A DNA stretch of 64,000 bases from Vibrio tasmaniensis 1F-187 (GTDB taxonomy: Bacteria > Pseudomonadota > Gammaproteobacteria > Enterobacterales > Vibrionaceae). Shown in pieces: positions 28,802 to 37,856 of this stretch; position 1 is the stretch's first letter; every line of letters starts with the position of its first letter. The notes beneath the pieces are model-generated. The model did no database searches, had not been told where the DNA came from, and saw nothing but the letters and a program-made list of their open reading frames with translations. The stretch lies in assembly GCF_000272405.2 (NCBI RefSeq), contig NZ_AJZM02000402.1, positions 65,796-129,795 on the forward strand, written 5' to 3'. Both the position numbers and the translations under genes were made by a program.

Positions 28802-29147
28802 GGTCGTTCTCCAAAGTTTTAACGGTAATTATAGGAACAGGGTTTTATTAATTACCGATTCTGTTGAATTGAATTCGTTTTGTTGAGGCAATATTAGCGA
28901 GTTAAAACGAGGATCCGTGAGATGTTTGTCACAAATTTGCTCTACCTTTAAAGTATTATTCATATAGATAACCAAATATGTTGAAAGTTTAGAGGCAATC
29001 GATTTTGTGTGGTTAAATTACGCTATGTCCAGAAGAAAAACGACAAATAAAAGCCTGTTGCATATCAGCTTGGAGCAACAATACGTTGTCGCGACGTTTG
29101 ATCAGCGATAATCTAAACTTTGATAAAAAGACAAACCAAGGAATTGT
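28802..29147. other. Divergent deoD / L,D-transpeptidase intergenic region
   Basis: This stretch contains the promoters of two divergent genes and the CRP-like site at 28918-28933. A 28-codon plus-strand ORF at 29024 has no ribosome site and is not called. Confidence 0.5.
28918..28933 (-). promoter_or_regulatory. CRP-like site upstream of deoD
   Basis: On the minus strand TGTGACAAACATCTCA matches TGTGA-N6-TCACA at nine of ten positions, about 117 bp before the deoD start. CRP (with CytR) control of nucleoside catabolism is established in enterobacteria and Vibrio. Confidence 0.6.
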
Positions 29148-30122
29148 ATGTCGTATTGCGCTAACTCGACGCCTTTGCACTCAATGAGAACACAGATACG
29201 TAAGGTAGCTTTACCTCTAGTGAGGGTCTCCTTGTTTGTGGCAGCGATGGCTTCGTCGTGTGTGTCTGCTGCAACTTTTGAGTTGCCGCCAACTGAAAGT
29301 CGTATTGTCGGAAGAATACAGCAGCATGAAGTGGCAGCGGGCGAAACGTTGGCCATCATTGCTAAGCAATACGATATTGGTTTTCTCTCTTTAATGGCGG
29401 CAAACAAAGGCGTTGATCCTTTTCTTCCTGCTGAAGGTTATGTGTTAAGTATTCCTAGTCGTCTGATTCTGCCGGATACGCCGAGAAAAGGCATTGTGAT
29501 TAACCTTGCCGAGTTAAGGTTGTACTTCTTTGAACCTGAGAAAAATCAGGTGCACGTATTTCCTGTTGGCATCGGTCGAGTGGGGCGAGATACCCCAGAG
29601 ATGATCACTAAGATAAGCCAAAAAAGACCCAATCCGACTTGGACGCCTCCAAACTCAATTCGTAAAGAGTATCTAGAGAAAGGGATTGAGCTACCAAAAG
29701 TGGTTCCTGCTGGGCCGGAAAACCCTCTGGGCGAGTATGCATTACGACTTGCTTATGGTGCAGGTGATTATCTGATACACGGCACCAATAAAGACTTTGG
29801 GATAGGCTTGCGAGTCAGCTCCGGCTGTATCCGTATGGAACCTAAAGATATTGAGTGGCTTTTTGAACAGGTTAGTCGTGGTGAGCAAGTCACAATAATC
29901 GATGAGCCTATCAAAGTGTCTTTAGAGCCAGATAGAAGCGTGTTTGTTGAAGCTCACGAACCATTGACGCGAAGCGACGGCTCTAAGAAATTATTGCAAA
30001 TCCCCGTTGAATTAAAATGGTGGCTTGAAGATGCAGATCTACCAAATTCAAAAGCGAAAGCGGTGATATTTGCTCAAAATGGCGTGCCTGTTGAGATAGC
30101 ACCACCTGTGATTGAGTTCTAA
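29148..30122 (+). CDS. L,D-transpeptidase (YkuD/ErfK family) with LysM-like domain
   Basis: Periplasmic transpeptidase that either attaches Lpp to peptidoglycan or makes 3-3 cross-links. A signal peptide with a long n-region ends near CVSA. A LysM-like segment follows (HEVAAGETLAIIAKQYDIG, about residues 59-78). The YkuD domain contains YLIHGTN and the catalytic SSGCIRM, with Cys about residue 227. The ATG has AAGGAA 5 nt upstream, which favours this start over the ATG 36 bp later. It converges on an Lpp-type lipoprotein gene, its likely substrate. The architecture matches E. coli ErfK/YbiS/YcfS. Confidence 0.92.
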   Translation: MSYCANSTPLHSMRTQIRKVALPLVRVSLFVAAMASSCVSAATFELPPTESRIVGRIQQHEVAAGETLAIIAKQYDIGFLSLMAANKGVDPFLPAEGYVLSIPSRLILPDTPRKGIVINLAELRLYFFEPEKNQVHVFPVGIGRVGRDTPEMITKISQKRPNPTWTPPNSIRKEYLEKGIELPKVVPAGPENPLGEYALRLAYGAGDYLIHGTNKDFGIGLRVSSGCIRMEPKDIEWLFEQVSRGEQVTIIDEPIKVSLEPDRSVFVEAHEPLTRSDGSKKLLQIPVELKWWLEDADLPNSKAKAVIFAQNGVPVEIAPPVIEF

Positions 30123-30188
30123 TTTGATTGCCTCTTCTGTAATAAGGGGCGTTTATCTTTGTTTACTCGAATTAGTAACGCCCAAAAA

Positions 30189-30217
30189 AAGCACCACATC
30201 CGTTAAGAGGTGGTGCT
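30189..30217 (-). terminator. Terminator of the Lpp-type lipoprotein gene
   Basis: AGCACCAC and GTGGTGCT form a strong stem around an 11-nt loop. The minus-strand side is followed by T7. Confidence 0.85.
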
Positions 30218-30278
30218 GTCTATTTACTGCATTTTGCGACTGATTTAATCTACAGCTTAATCGCACTGAGCTCTCAAA

Positions 30279-30545
30279 CTATTTAGTGTAAGACTCTGCG
30301 ATGTTGTCGATACGGTCGTTAGCACGATCCGCTTCTTCTTTTGCTGCCATAGCGGCTGCAGCTGCTTCTTGAGCTTTCATTTCAGCTGCCGCTTTATCGC
30401 CTTTAAGTGCTTCAACTTCACTGGTTAGCTCAGCAACTTGGTTAGTCAATTGATCCATTTGTGACATTGCAGCTTCTTCTGGCTCAGAAGAACAACCAGC
30501 TAAAATGAAAACTGAGGCTGCAGCTGCGATTAACGTCTTATTCAT
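30279..30545 (-). CDS. lpp: Major outer-membrane (Braun-type) lipoprotein Lpp
   Basis: Trimeric coiled-coil lipoprotein that tethers the outer membrane to peptidoglycan. The 88-aa precursor has a lipoprotein signal with lipobox LAGC (Cys18). Long alpha-helical, Ala/Glu/Lys-rich heptads (about residues 30-80) follow, then a C-terminal lysine (ESYTK), the residue joined to peptidoglycan. The frame is open from 30611, but ATG 30545 has AAGGAG at proper distance and begins the signal peptide. It converges with the L,D-transpeptidase gene. Confidence 0.9.
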   Translation of the reverse strand: MNKTLIAAAASVFILAGCSSEPEEAAMSQMDQLTNQVAELTSEVEALKGDKAAAEMKAQEAAAAAMAAKEEADRANDRIDNIAESYTK

Positions 30546-30905
30546 AAGAACTCCTTGCTTATTTATCATCAAAAGATGCGCTATACATTCTTTATCATAT
30601 AGTCGCTTCATTAATGATTGTAGCGACTAATTTTTTAACTGCAAAAACAATAACTAGAGAAATTACTAAATTTTTGAGGTAATTAGCTGAGCGTCACGTT
30701 ATGTCTCGTTTATGAGATGAAGGGGTGAGAGCCGGTTTTGATGTGTTTTGGAGAGTTATTTCTTTACGATCAATGCATACAATGTGCTAGCAAACGAGAG
30801 ATAAAGGGATAAATTTTCTGTGATCTCTATCCTTATAAAGTACTTTCGCGGTATCATGTCACGTTAAATTAATTTTATTCAATACCATCATGACTGGAGA
30901 GTCCT
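30546..30905. other. Divergent lpp / helicase intergenic region
   Basis: The region holds the promoters of lpp (minus) and the helicase (plus). An 8-bp inverted repeat TAGTCGCT (30600-30607) / AGCGACTA (30622-30629) followed by ATTTTTT reads like a plus-strand terminator, although no plus-strand gene precedes it. No coding sequence is visible. Confidence 0.5.
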
Positions 30906-32237
30906 TTGCACTTTAAAGATTTAGGCTTAGATAACCGCTTACTGAAGAACTTAAAACATTACGACTTCAAGAAGGCGACAGAGATCCAATCAAAAGCGAT
31001 CCCTGTTGCTATTGCTGGTAAGGATCTATTGGCTTCATCAAAAACGGGATCAGGAAAAACATTGGCGTTTGTGTTGCCAATGATTCATAAAGCATTAAAA
31101 ACAAAAGCGTTTTCTGCTAAAGATCCTCGTGGTGTAATTTTGGCTCCTACTCGTGAGCTAGCAAAACAAGTTTATGGCGAGCTGCGTAGCATGCTTGGTG
31201 GTCTGTCTTACGAAGCGACACTTATTTTGGGTGGTGAAAACTTTAACGACCAAGTTAAGGCTCTGCGTAAGTACCCTCGCTTTATTGTTGCGACTCCAGG
31301 CCGTCTTGCGGATCACCTTGAGCACCGCTCACTGTTTTTAGATGGTGTTGAAACGCTGATCCTTGATGAAGCTGACCGGATGCTAGATTTAGGTTTCGCA
31401 CCTGAATTGCGTCGTATCGCGAATGCAGCTAAACACCGTCGCCGTCAAACGTTGATGTTCTCTGCGACACTTGATCACGCGGAAGTGAACGACATTGCAA
31501 ATGAAATGCTAGATTCGCCTAAACGCATCTCAGTGGGTGTTTCTAACGAACAGCACCTTGATATCACTCAGAAGTTTTACCTGTGTGACCATCTCGATCA
31601 TAAAGAAGCAATTCTGGATCGTGTTATTGAAGAAGCTGAATACCGTCAGGTGATGATCTTCACGGCAACTCGTGCTGATACTGATCGCCTAACCGAGAAG
31701 TTAAACGAGAAGAAGCTTAAAGCGGTGGCATTGAGCGGTAACCTAAACCAAACGCAACGTAATGCAATCATGAGCCAGTTCGAGCGTGCGGTTTACAAGA
31801 TCTTGGTAACAACAGACGTTGCTTCACGTGGTATCGATATTCCAAACGTAAGCCACGTTATCAACTTTGATATGCCTAAGCATACAGAAGAGTACGTGCA
31901 CCGCGTCGGTCGTACTGGTCGTGCGGGTAACAAAGGTGATGCAATCTCTTTGGTTGGTCCAAAAGACTGGGATAGCTTTAAGCGTGTTGAGCTTTACCTT
32001 CAACAAGATCTTACTTTCTCTGTACTTGAAGGTCTAAAAGGTAAATTCAAAGGTATTAAGCCGCGTAAACCTGCTTTTGCTAAAGGCGGTCCTGCGAAGA
32101 AGAAAACCAACACTCAAGCTAAGAAAACGCCGAAAAAACCGGTTAAGCGCGATAAGAGCTTCCACAAGAATGTGGCAGTGGGTGATACAGTATTTATCCC
32201 TAAGAAGAAAGTTGCGCCAAAAACTGACGACGAGTAA
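30906..32237 (+). CDS. DEAD-box ATP-dependent RNA helicase
   Basis: ATP-dependent RNA-remodelling enzyme, RhlE-like in layout. All core motifs are present: Q motif (FKKATEIQSKAIP), I (ASSKTGSGKT), Ia (PTRELAKQ), II (DEAD), III (SAT), IV-V (VTTDVASRGIDIP) and VI (HRVGRTGR). The C-terminal 80 residues are very basic and lysine-rich, probably for RNA binding. It begins with TTG, supported by GGAGAG 5 nt upstream. Single gene with its own terminator. I do not assign it to SrmB, RhlB, DbpA or DeaD, so no symbol is given. Confidence 0.93.
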   Translation: MHFKDLGLDNRLLKNLKHYDFKKATEIQSKAIPVAIAGKDLLASSKTGSGKTLAFVLPMIHKALKTKAFSAKDPRGVILAPTRELAKQVYGELRSMLGGLSYEATLILGGENFNDQVKALRKYPRFIVATPGRLADHLEHRSLFLDGVETLILDEADRMLDLGFAPELRRIANAAKHRRRQTLMFSATLDHAEVNDIANEMLDSPKRISVGVSNEQHLDITQKFYLCDHLDHKEAILDRVIEEAEYRQVMIFTATRADTDRLTEKLNEKKLKAVALSGNLNQTQRNAIMSQFERAVYKILVTTDVASRGIDIPNVSHVINFDMPKHTEEYVHRVGRTGRAGNKGDAISLVGPKDWDSFKRVELYLQQDLTFSVLEGLKGKFKGIKPRKPAFAKGGPAKKKTNTQAKKTPKKPVKRDKSFHKNVAVGDTVFIPKKKVAPKTDDE

Positions 32238-32302
32238 TCAACTCGCGTGAGCTAAAAGATTATGTTTATAAATACAGATCTTTATACAAACTAGCGTAAA
32301 TA

Positions 32303-32331
32303 AAAACCGCCGATGAAGGGCGGTTTTTTTG
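32303..32331 (+). terminator. Terminator of the DEAD-box helicase
   Basis: AAACCGCC and GGGCGGTTT form a stem around GATGAA, followed by T7. Confidence 0.9.
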
Positions 32332-32389
32332 TATCTGGTTTCTGCACCTGAGAGGTGTTGTCTCAGGCCTCAGAGTCATTCGAAAAGCA

Positions 32390-33637
32390 TTAGAAATCAA
32401 AGGTTGAGAATGAATACGCCAAAATATGGTCGGCAATGTATTTGTGGGTGGCGGTCGTTGGGTGTGTTACTCCCCAGAAGACATAGCTGTCTGATCCGTG
32501 CGCTGCGCAATCATTGGTTAAGCTGTGACTTTTTAGGTAGTCGGCTGCTGAGCTTCTATTGATATTAAGGCAGGCATCACTCGCGTTTCGAAAGCCATGT
32601 TGCTCTGGATTATCGGTAATGCTGGCGAACAACGCACTCGCATCGAACAACACCACGTTTTTACCCATGCTTTGGTAATACTTGGCCTGCGTCTTGATGA
32701 ATTGATTGAACTCTAAAATCTTGCCACGAACTTTAATGATCTCTTGTTCAGTTGAGTATTTGAATTGAGGTGCTTTGGTTGCATCGGGCAAGGTGAACAG
32801 CAGGATATTGTTTGCACCAGATTCCGTTAAGCGTATCAAAGCGCTGCTGAAATCGGCCTTTACATCGGCCACTTCTCGGTTGTAGTTCATAAAGTCATTG
32901 AGGCCAAACTCTAAAGTAAACAACGAGTTTTCTGGGCGGTAGTTTTTGGCGATTTTCATATAGGTTAAGTAAGAGGTGACTTGGTCATATACTCCGGTTA
33001 ATGCGACGTATTGATTGGTGCCAGCAGCCCCACCTACTGCCCAGTTATAAAGAGGCACATCTTTCGCCTTGGCTAAATACTCTGTCCAGACTAAACCGTT
33101 TGAAAAGTGCCCTAAAAACCATGAGTTAGCGTTCGGGAAAACCCATTGAGAACCGTTAAATAGGTTACCGGTGTCAGAAAGACTATCACCGAAGGTGACG
33201 ATACGGTTGATGGTGTTCGCTTGGACAACGTTGTCATTTGTCCAAATCGAGTGGTTATAAGAGAAGCGATTGTCTGCTGCAAAGTAAGTGATGTCTGCGG
33301 CGTCATGTTGGATGTCGAGCGTCTGTTCACAACGCTGCTTGATTTCAGATTGAGGAGCGTCACTGTAGAACATGTTCTTGAAGGATACAGAAGACCACCA
33401 GTATCCATTGATTGTGTAGTAATCACCATTTTCCTTTTTCGCCCATTTCCAGTCGGTGGCTGGAGAGTCATGTGAGGCATCGGTTCGATACCAGCATCGA
33501 ACATAAGAATAGGTCTCTGAACCTTGTGTACTAAATACTTGCGCGGATGTAATGGATTCAGGTGTCGGTATTGAATCTTCAGCAGCATAAGCGCCAAAAG
33601 GCAGGGTTAATGCGAGTATAAAAGCCGTATTTTTCAT
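32390..33637 (-). CDS. tlh: Thermolabile hemolysin / lecithin-dependent phospholipase (SGNH)
   Basis: Secreted phospholipase A/lysophospholipase of the Vibrio TLH family. The signal peptide ends after GAYA (about residue 18). A family-specific N-terminal domain (about 20-135) is followed by the SGNH hydrolase domain. Block I is TFGDSLSDTGN with Ser152; oxyanion residues are in AVGGAAG and FGLNDF; block V is WGVTHPTTATH with His392. Position 389 is Gly rather than the usual Asp. The frame extends to 33673, but ATG 33637 has AAGAGAA upstream and starts the signal peptide, giving 415 aa. It diverges from the lipase genes. Confidence 0.92.
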   Translation of the reverse strand: MKNTAFILALTLPFGAYAAEDSIPTPESITSAQVFSTQGSETYSYVRCWYRTDASHDSPATDWKWAKKENGDYYTINGYWWSSVSFKNMFYSDAPQSEIKQRCEQTLDIQHDAADITYFAADNRFSYNHSIWTNDNVVQANTINRIVTFGDSLSDTGNLFNGSQWVFPNANSWFLGHFSNGLVWTEYLAKAKDVPLYNWAVGGAAGTNQYVALTGVYDQVTSYLTYMKIAKNYRPENSLFTLEFGLNDFMNYNREVADVKADFSSALIRLTESGANNILLFTLPDATKAPQFKYSTEQEIIKVRGKILEFNQFIKTQAKYYQSMGKNVVLFDASALFASITDNPEQHGFRNASDACLNINRSSAADYLKSHSLTNDCAAHGSDSYVFWGVTHPTTATHKYIADHILAYSFSTFDF

Positions 33638-34152
33638 CACTGTATTCTCTTTTATATTTAGTGAGCCAAACAAAACGTTGTTGCTTGTGACTGTTTTAAT
33701 AACTAAATTTCAGATAACTGGTATGACCTATATCTAAAACCAATAGCTCTCGTCAATACATTCAGGTTGTTAGCTGCTCATAACTGGCATAAGTGTCAAA
33801 GTTTCAACCACTTTTTGATTGAAAAACAATGGCTTCGAAGTGAAATGGCTAATATCTAACATTTGATTTTAACTAACTATCGCAGGCAAACACGTCGTCA
33901 TTGACCGGTATGTGATGACTTGTCTATTGAATGCTAAATGAAAACGTTATCAGAAGGGTGGGAGGTAAATTATAATTTAATCAGTAGCTTACCCGTTGGT
34001 AATATCAAGCGACGTTGCATTTTCTATGTTCATCACAATTGTTTAATTCAAGTTCAATATCACAAATATCAAGTTGTTACTTTTTGTTTTATAAAATCAT
34101 CATCTACGGTTTCTTTACTCATCAGAGGTCTAATCTGTTTAAGGAAAGAGCA
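33638..34152. other. Divergent tlh / lipase control region
   Basis: A 515-bp AT-rich region between two secreted lipolytic enzymes. It must hold both promoters, but I see no clear sigma or operator motif. The open frame running into the lipase from 34015 has no ribosome site or signal-peptide logic and is treated as untranslated. Confidence 0.5.
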
Positions 34153-35094
34153 TTGAAAAAGATATTAATTTGGACGATAGCCTGCCTATCCAGTTTTGGC
34201 GTCTATGCCGGAACAAGCGCATCAGCATTAGAAACCAGCGGATACACTGCAACGAAATACCCTATTATGTTGGTACACGGCTTGTTTGGTTTCGATACAT
34301 TAGCAGGCGTGGATTACTTCTATGGCGTACCGGAGTCTCTAACTAAAGATGGTGCGAGCGTATACGTTGCTCAGGTTTCTGCTACCAACAGTTCCGAAGT
34401 TCGTGGTGAACAGTTACTCGCTCAAGTTGAGACGCTGTTAGCCGCGACAGGCGCAAGTAAAGTGAATCTAGTTGGTCATAGTCACGGTGGTCCTACTGCG
34501 CGCTATGTCGCATCGGTTCGACCTGATCTTGTTGCTTCGGTGACGAGCATTGGTGGTGTTCATAAAGGCTCGAAAGTAGCCGACCTCGTACGTGGAACCG
34601 TATCAGAAGGTTCAGCCGCGGAAGGTATTGCGGTTAAGTTGGCTGGTGGATTGACGACGCTCATCAACCTGTTATCTGGTGGAACGGATCTTGACCAAGA
34701 TGGCCTTGCATCGCTTGAAGCGTTGACCACTGAAGGTTCGCTTGCATTCAATCAGTTTTACCCTGAAGGCGTTCCGACGTCTGCGTGTGGTGATGGTGAA
34801 TGGCAAGCAAACAACGGTGTTTATTACTATTCATGGACAGGATCTTCCACTTTTACCAACCTTCTTGATCCTACCGACGGAGCGATGACAATCCTTGGTT
34901 TAGCTTTTAATGAACCTAATGACGGGTTAGTGGGAGCATGTAGCGCGCATTTGGGCAAAGTGATTGGTGATGACTACAAAATGAATCACCTAGACGAGAT
35001 CAATGGACTATTGGGTATCCACCATCTTTTTGAGACAGATCCAGTGACCTTATATCGTCAGCACGCCAATCGATTGAAGTTGGCCGGCCTTTAG
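34153..35094 (+). CDS. lipA: Secreted triacylglycerol lipase (family I, foldase-dependent)
   Basis: Extracellular alpha/beta-hydrolase lipase. It has a signal peptide to about residue 19 (FGVYA). The oxyanion-hole segment is MLVHGLFGFDTLAGVDYFYG (His42-Gly43). The nucleophile elbow is GHSHGG with Ser110. The acid is probably the Asp of PNDGLVG, and the catalytic His lies in NHLDEINGLLG, which also resembles the calcium-site segment of Pseudomonas lipases. TTG 34153 is chosen because AAGGAAAG lies upstream and the protein then starts MKKILIW; this gives 313 aa. Followed after 36 bp by its dedicated foldase, so a type II secretion substrate (inference). Confidence 0.93.
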   Translation: MKKILIWTIACLSSFGVYAGTSASALETSGYTATKYPIMLVHGLFGFDTLAGVDYFYGVPESLTKDGASVYVAQVSATNSSEVRGEQLLAQVETLLAATGASKVNLVGHSHGGPTARYVASVRPDLVASVTSIGGVHKGSKVADLVRGTVSEGSAAEGIAVKLAGGLTTLINLLSGGTDLDQDGLASLEALTTEGSLAFNQFYPEGVPTSACGDGEWQANNGVYYYSWTGSSTFTNLLDPTDGAMTILGLAFNEPNDGLVGACSAHLGKVIGDDYKMNHLDEINGLLGIHHLFETDPVTLYRQHANRLKLAGL

Positions 35095-35130
35095 GTAGCA
35101 CTAACCGTTTATTAAGAGAATAAGGAAAGT

Positions 35131-36027
35131 ATGATGAAAAAGATCGCCATTTTGTCGATAACCACGATAGCCCTGATGAGTACAGCGGCGGTCTTTTTAT
35201 ATCTAAAGAAGGAAGATACAAGTTCATATAATAACAGCGAACAAAGCGCTTCTTCATTGAAGGTTAGCTCTCAACAAGATACCGAAATCGATAGTGCGTC
35301 AGCTAAAGACATGATGGAATATTTCGTGTCAGGCAATACAGAATTAACCCTCGAAGATATTCGCGACAATGTGGCAAAACACCACGAGCAATCACAAGCT
35401 ACGATTGTCGATGAAGCACTGTTTGCCAAGTATCTTGAGTACAAGTCGGCACTGACAGCATTAGACGTGCAATTCGACAACACCTCTATATCCGCTGAGG
35501 ACTTACGCGCACTGAATCAAGCTCTCCTCGATCTTCAAGCACAGTTTTTCAGTGAGAGCGAGATAAGTATTTTGTTTACCCATGACAACAGAATGAGGGA
35601 AATCGCTTTAGAAAAGTTACTTCTGAAACAAGAAGGGCTAGACGAGTCAGAATATCAGCAAAGGCTTGAGTCTTATCTATCTGAACAGCCAGATTACGTT
35701 CAAGCCAGTCATCAAAATCAGGTGTTATTGCAGCAATTATCTAGCTCTAAGGGCTTAGATGAACAAGGCCTGTACTTGAAGAGAAACGAACTGGTTGGCG
35801 AAGAAGCGACACAGAGGCTCGAAGCGCTTGATCAACAAAGGGCGGACTTTGATGGAGCTTTAGAAATTTACTTTGTTGAACGAAATGACATTTTGAATGA
35901 CCCTGCACTCTCTAAAATTGAGCAACAAGAGACTATCGCACAGCTTCGGACTACGCATTTTCAGTCAGAACAACTTCGAAGAGTCGAAGCGATTGAAAGA
36001 ATCAGAGCTGCTGAGAGCGATCAGTAA
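35131..36027 (+). CDS. lifO: Lipase-specific foldase (lipase chaperone, LifO/Lif family)
   Basis: Membrane-anchored periplasmic steric chaperone needed to fold the adjacent lipase. One N-terminal transmembrane helix (about 5-25) is followed by a Ser/Asn/Gln-rich linker and a highly helical domain to residue 298. The foldase core motif RxxFDYxxSxxGE is recognisable but altered: K59, M62, E63, Y64, S67, T70, E71. AAGGAAAGT precedes two consecutive ATGs; either may start. Operonic with the lipase. The altered motif may reflect coadaptation with this lipase. Confidence 0.87.
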   Translation: MMKKIAILSITTIALMSTAAVFLYLKKEDTSSYNNSEQSASSLKVSSQQDTEIDSASAKDMMEYFVSGNTELTLEDIRDNVAKHHEQSQATIVDEALFAKYLEYKSALTALDVQFDNTSISAEDLRALNQALLDLQAQFFSESEISILFTHDNRMREIALEKLLLKQEGLDESEYQQRLESYLSEQPDYVQASHQNQVLLQQLSSSKGLDEQGLYLKRNELVGEEATQRLEALDQQRADFDGALEIYFVERNDILNDPALSKIEQQETIAQLRTTHFQSEQLRRVEAIERIRAAESDQ

Positions 36028-36041
36028 TCTCCAGCAATTAA

Positions 36042-36077
36042 AAAAGCCAACTACTGATGACTCAATAGTTGGCTTAA
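36042..36077. terminator. Bidirectional terminator between lifO and a chemoreceptor gene
   Basis: AAGCCAACTA and TAGTTGGCTT pair around a 12-nt loop. The minus-strand side has the better T-run (T6), so it serves the chemoreceptor gene as well as the lipase operon. Confidence 0.7.
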
Positions 36078-36215
36078 TAATGAAGGTGGGTTACTGCAAT
36101 CTATACATGCTAAGTAAGTGCTTACATTTTAAGGCTTAAAGTTTGTATCTTAGAGCCTATGCCATAAGCCGTTACAGCTGAACCTTAAAGATTATTCGCC
36201 CTTAACCCTTACCCC

Positions 36216-37856
36216 TTAAACCTTAAAGAAGCCCAACTGCTGCTTTTGTTGTTCAGCGAGGTTTGATAACTCGTGGCTTGCTGCTGCTTGGGTAATGCCG
36301 GTTACGTTTTGGCTTACTAAGCTGTAGATATTTGAGATATTACGGTTAATGTCTGAAGTCACTTGGCTTTGCTCTTCTGCAGCAGCGGCGACCTGAGTGT
36401 TGATTTCCGTGATATCCGTTACTGAGTTCGCAATGCCGGAAAGTGCAGAGCTTACCTCACCCGAAAGCGTCTGGTTATGCTCCAGCATAGACAGCGAACT
36501 GCTCATACTCTCATTCGCGTTTCCAGATTGAACCTGCAAGCCTTCAATGATGGTTTGGATTTCCTTGGTCGAATCTTGTGTACGTGCTGCTAGCATTCTC
36601 ACTTCATCAGCTACAACCGCAAAACCACGTCCGCTTTCACCTGCACGAGCGGCTTCAATGGCAGCGTTAAGCGCAAGAAGGTTAGTCTGCTCTGAGATGC
36701 TTTGAATAACCTCAATGACATTACCAATCTTCTCTGAGTGCTCTTTTAGCGTGCCAACAACGTTCGCAGCTTCGCTAAGCTGAATCGCCATTTGCTCGTT
36801 TGCTTGGTTACTTTCATTAAACAAGCTCATGCTGTGTGTCGCCATTTCGTCAGCTTGCTTAGACGCGGAGTCGGCTTGTACTGCATTTTCGTTGACGTTT
36901 GCTGCTGTGCTCTCAAGTTGATTCACGGCAGAAGCAACTTGTTCCACTTCTTGCTTCTCTTGGTCTGAGTTCGCACTTGATTGTGTCATTACAGCAGCTA
37001 GTTCAGTCGATGCTGACGCAACTTCGATGCTGATTCGAGACAGTGAACTTACCGTGTCACGCAATTGCTCAACGGATTTGTTTACGTCTTGCGCAAGACG
37101 TGAGATCTCATTGTCTCCATGTTCTTCGGCTTTTACTAGCAGGTTACCTTTTGCTACTTCGCGCATGGTTGCCTGAATATTGTTGATTGGTTTAACAATG
37201 ATGCCAGCCAGTGTCCAGCTAATAACAAGAGCAATAGAAAGAATCACTAAAAGCCCAATAGTCGCAGTATTTAGGGTGCTAGTGTGTTGCTGACCATTGG
37301 TATGGACTTGTTGAGTAGCAAGCAAGTTTAGCTTTTTAGAAAGACTGTCGATTGCTTTTACCATTTCGTTACCTGCATGGCGGTATTGGTCAATTGCCGT
37401 TTGGTAACGAGTATCAAAGTCAGAAGTTAGCACTGAATTACCGTGTTTTGCTTTTAACAGGGGAAGCATGGTATTGCGTGAAAAGTTAACGTAATGGTCC
37501 ATCGCTTTGCTCATTGCTGCGACTTCATCTTGCATACCTGGCACTGTGTCTAATGAGCTCAGTAGGCGTGAGTTTTGATCGCGTTTTTGATTAAGCGTTT
37601 CAACGAGTGTGTTTACATCATCAGGGTTGAACAAGCTATAGATTGCTTTGATGCGCATGCCGTAACTATTGTCGACGATTTCGCTGAGTTCTTCTTTATG
37701 TAGAATGAGTTGATCTGTTGCTGTTGATACATCTTTAAATGCGTTTTCCAGCTTGTCACCTCCGATGATGACACCCGTCAAAAGTAATACGACGGAAAAG
37801 AGTACTGGAATAAGAATTTGTATTTTAATTGATAAGCCACTGAGAAGTTGGCGCAT
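36216..37856 (-). CDS. Methyl-accepting chemotaxis protein
   Basis: Transmembrane chemoreceptor. TM1 (about 12-32) is followed by a periplasmic helical bundle of about 150 residues and TM2 (about 200-222). A HAMP domain ([20 protein letters not shown]) comes next, then the signalling domain with the hairpin tip [20 protein letters not shown] and [14 protein letters not shown]. The ligand domain looks like a four-helix bundle, not Cache or PAS; the ligand is unknown. Frame open to 37895; ATG 37856 is preferred because GAGGG lies 7 nt upstream and TM1 follows at once (546 aa). No C-terminal CheR/CheB pentapeptide is seen. Confidence 0.92.
   Translation of the reverse strand: MRQLLSGLSIKIQILIPVLFSVVLLLTGVIIGGDKLENAFKDVSTATDQLILHKEELSEIVDNSYGMRIKAIYSLFNPDDVNTLVETLNQKRDQNSRLLSSLDTVPGMQDEVAAMSKAMDHYVNFSRNTMLPLLKAKHGNSVLTSDFDTRYQTAIDQYRHAGNEMVKAIDSLSKKLNLLATQQVHTNGQQHTSTLNTATIGLLVILSIALVISWTLAGIIVKPINNIQATMREVAKGNLLVKAEEHGDNEISRLAQDVNKSVEQLRDTVSSLSRISIEVASASTELAAVMTQSSANSDQEKQEVEQVASAVNQLESTAANVNENAVQADSASKQADEMATHSMSLFNESNQANEQMAIQLSEAANVVGTLKEHSEKIGNVIEVIQSISEQTNLLALNAAIEAARAGESGRGFAVVADEVRMLAARTQDSTKEIQTIIEGLQVQSGNANESMSSSLSMLEHNQTLSGEVSSALSGIANSVTDITEINTQVAAAAEEQSQVTSDINRNISNIYSLVSQNVTGITQAAASHELSNLAEQQKQQLGFFKV

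Noticed and set aside
29024..29110. 28-codon plus-strand ORF (MSRRKTTNKS start)
   Set aside because: No Shine-Dalgarno sequence is seen, and it lies in the promoter region of the L,D-transpeptidase gene.
34015..34152. 46-codon N-terminal extension of the lipase frame
   Set aside because: It would bury the signal peptide inside the protein and has no ribosome site; TTG 34153 has both a ribosome site and a normal signal peptide.
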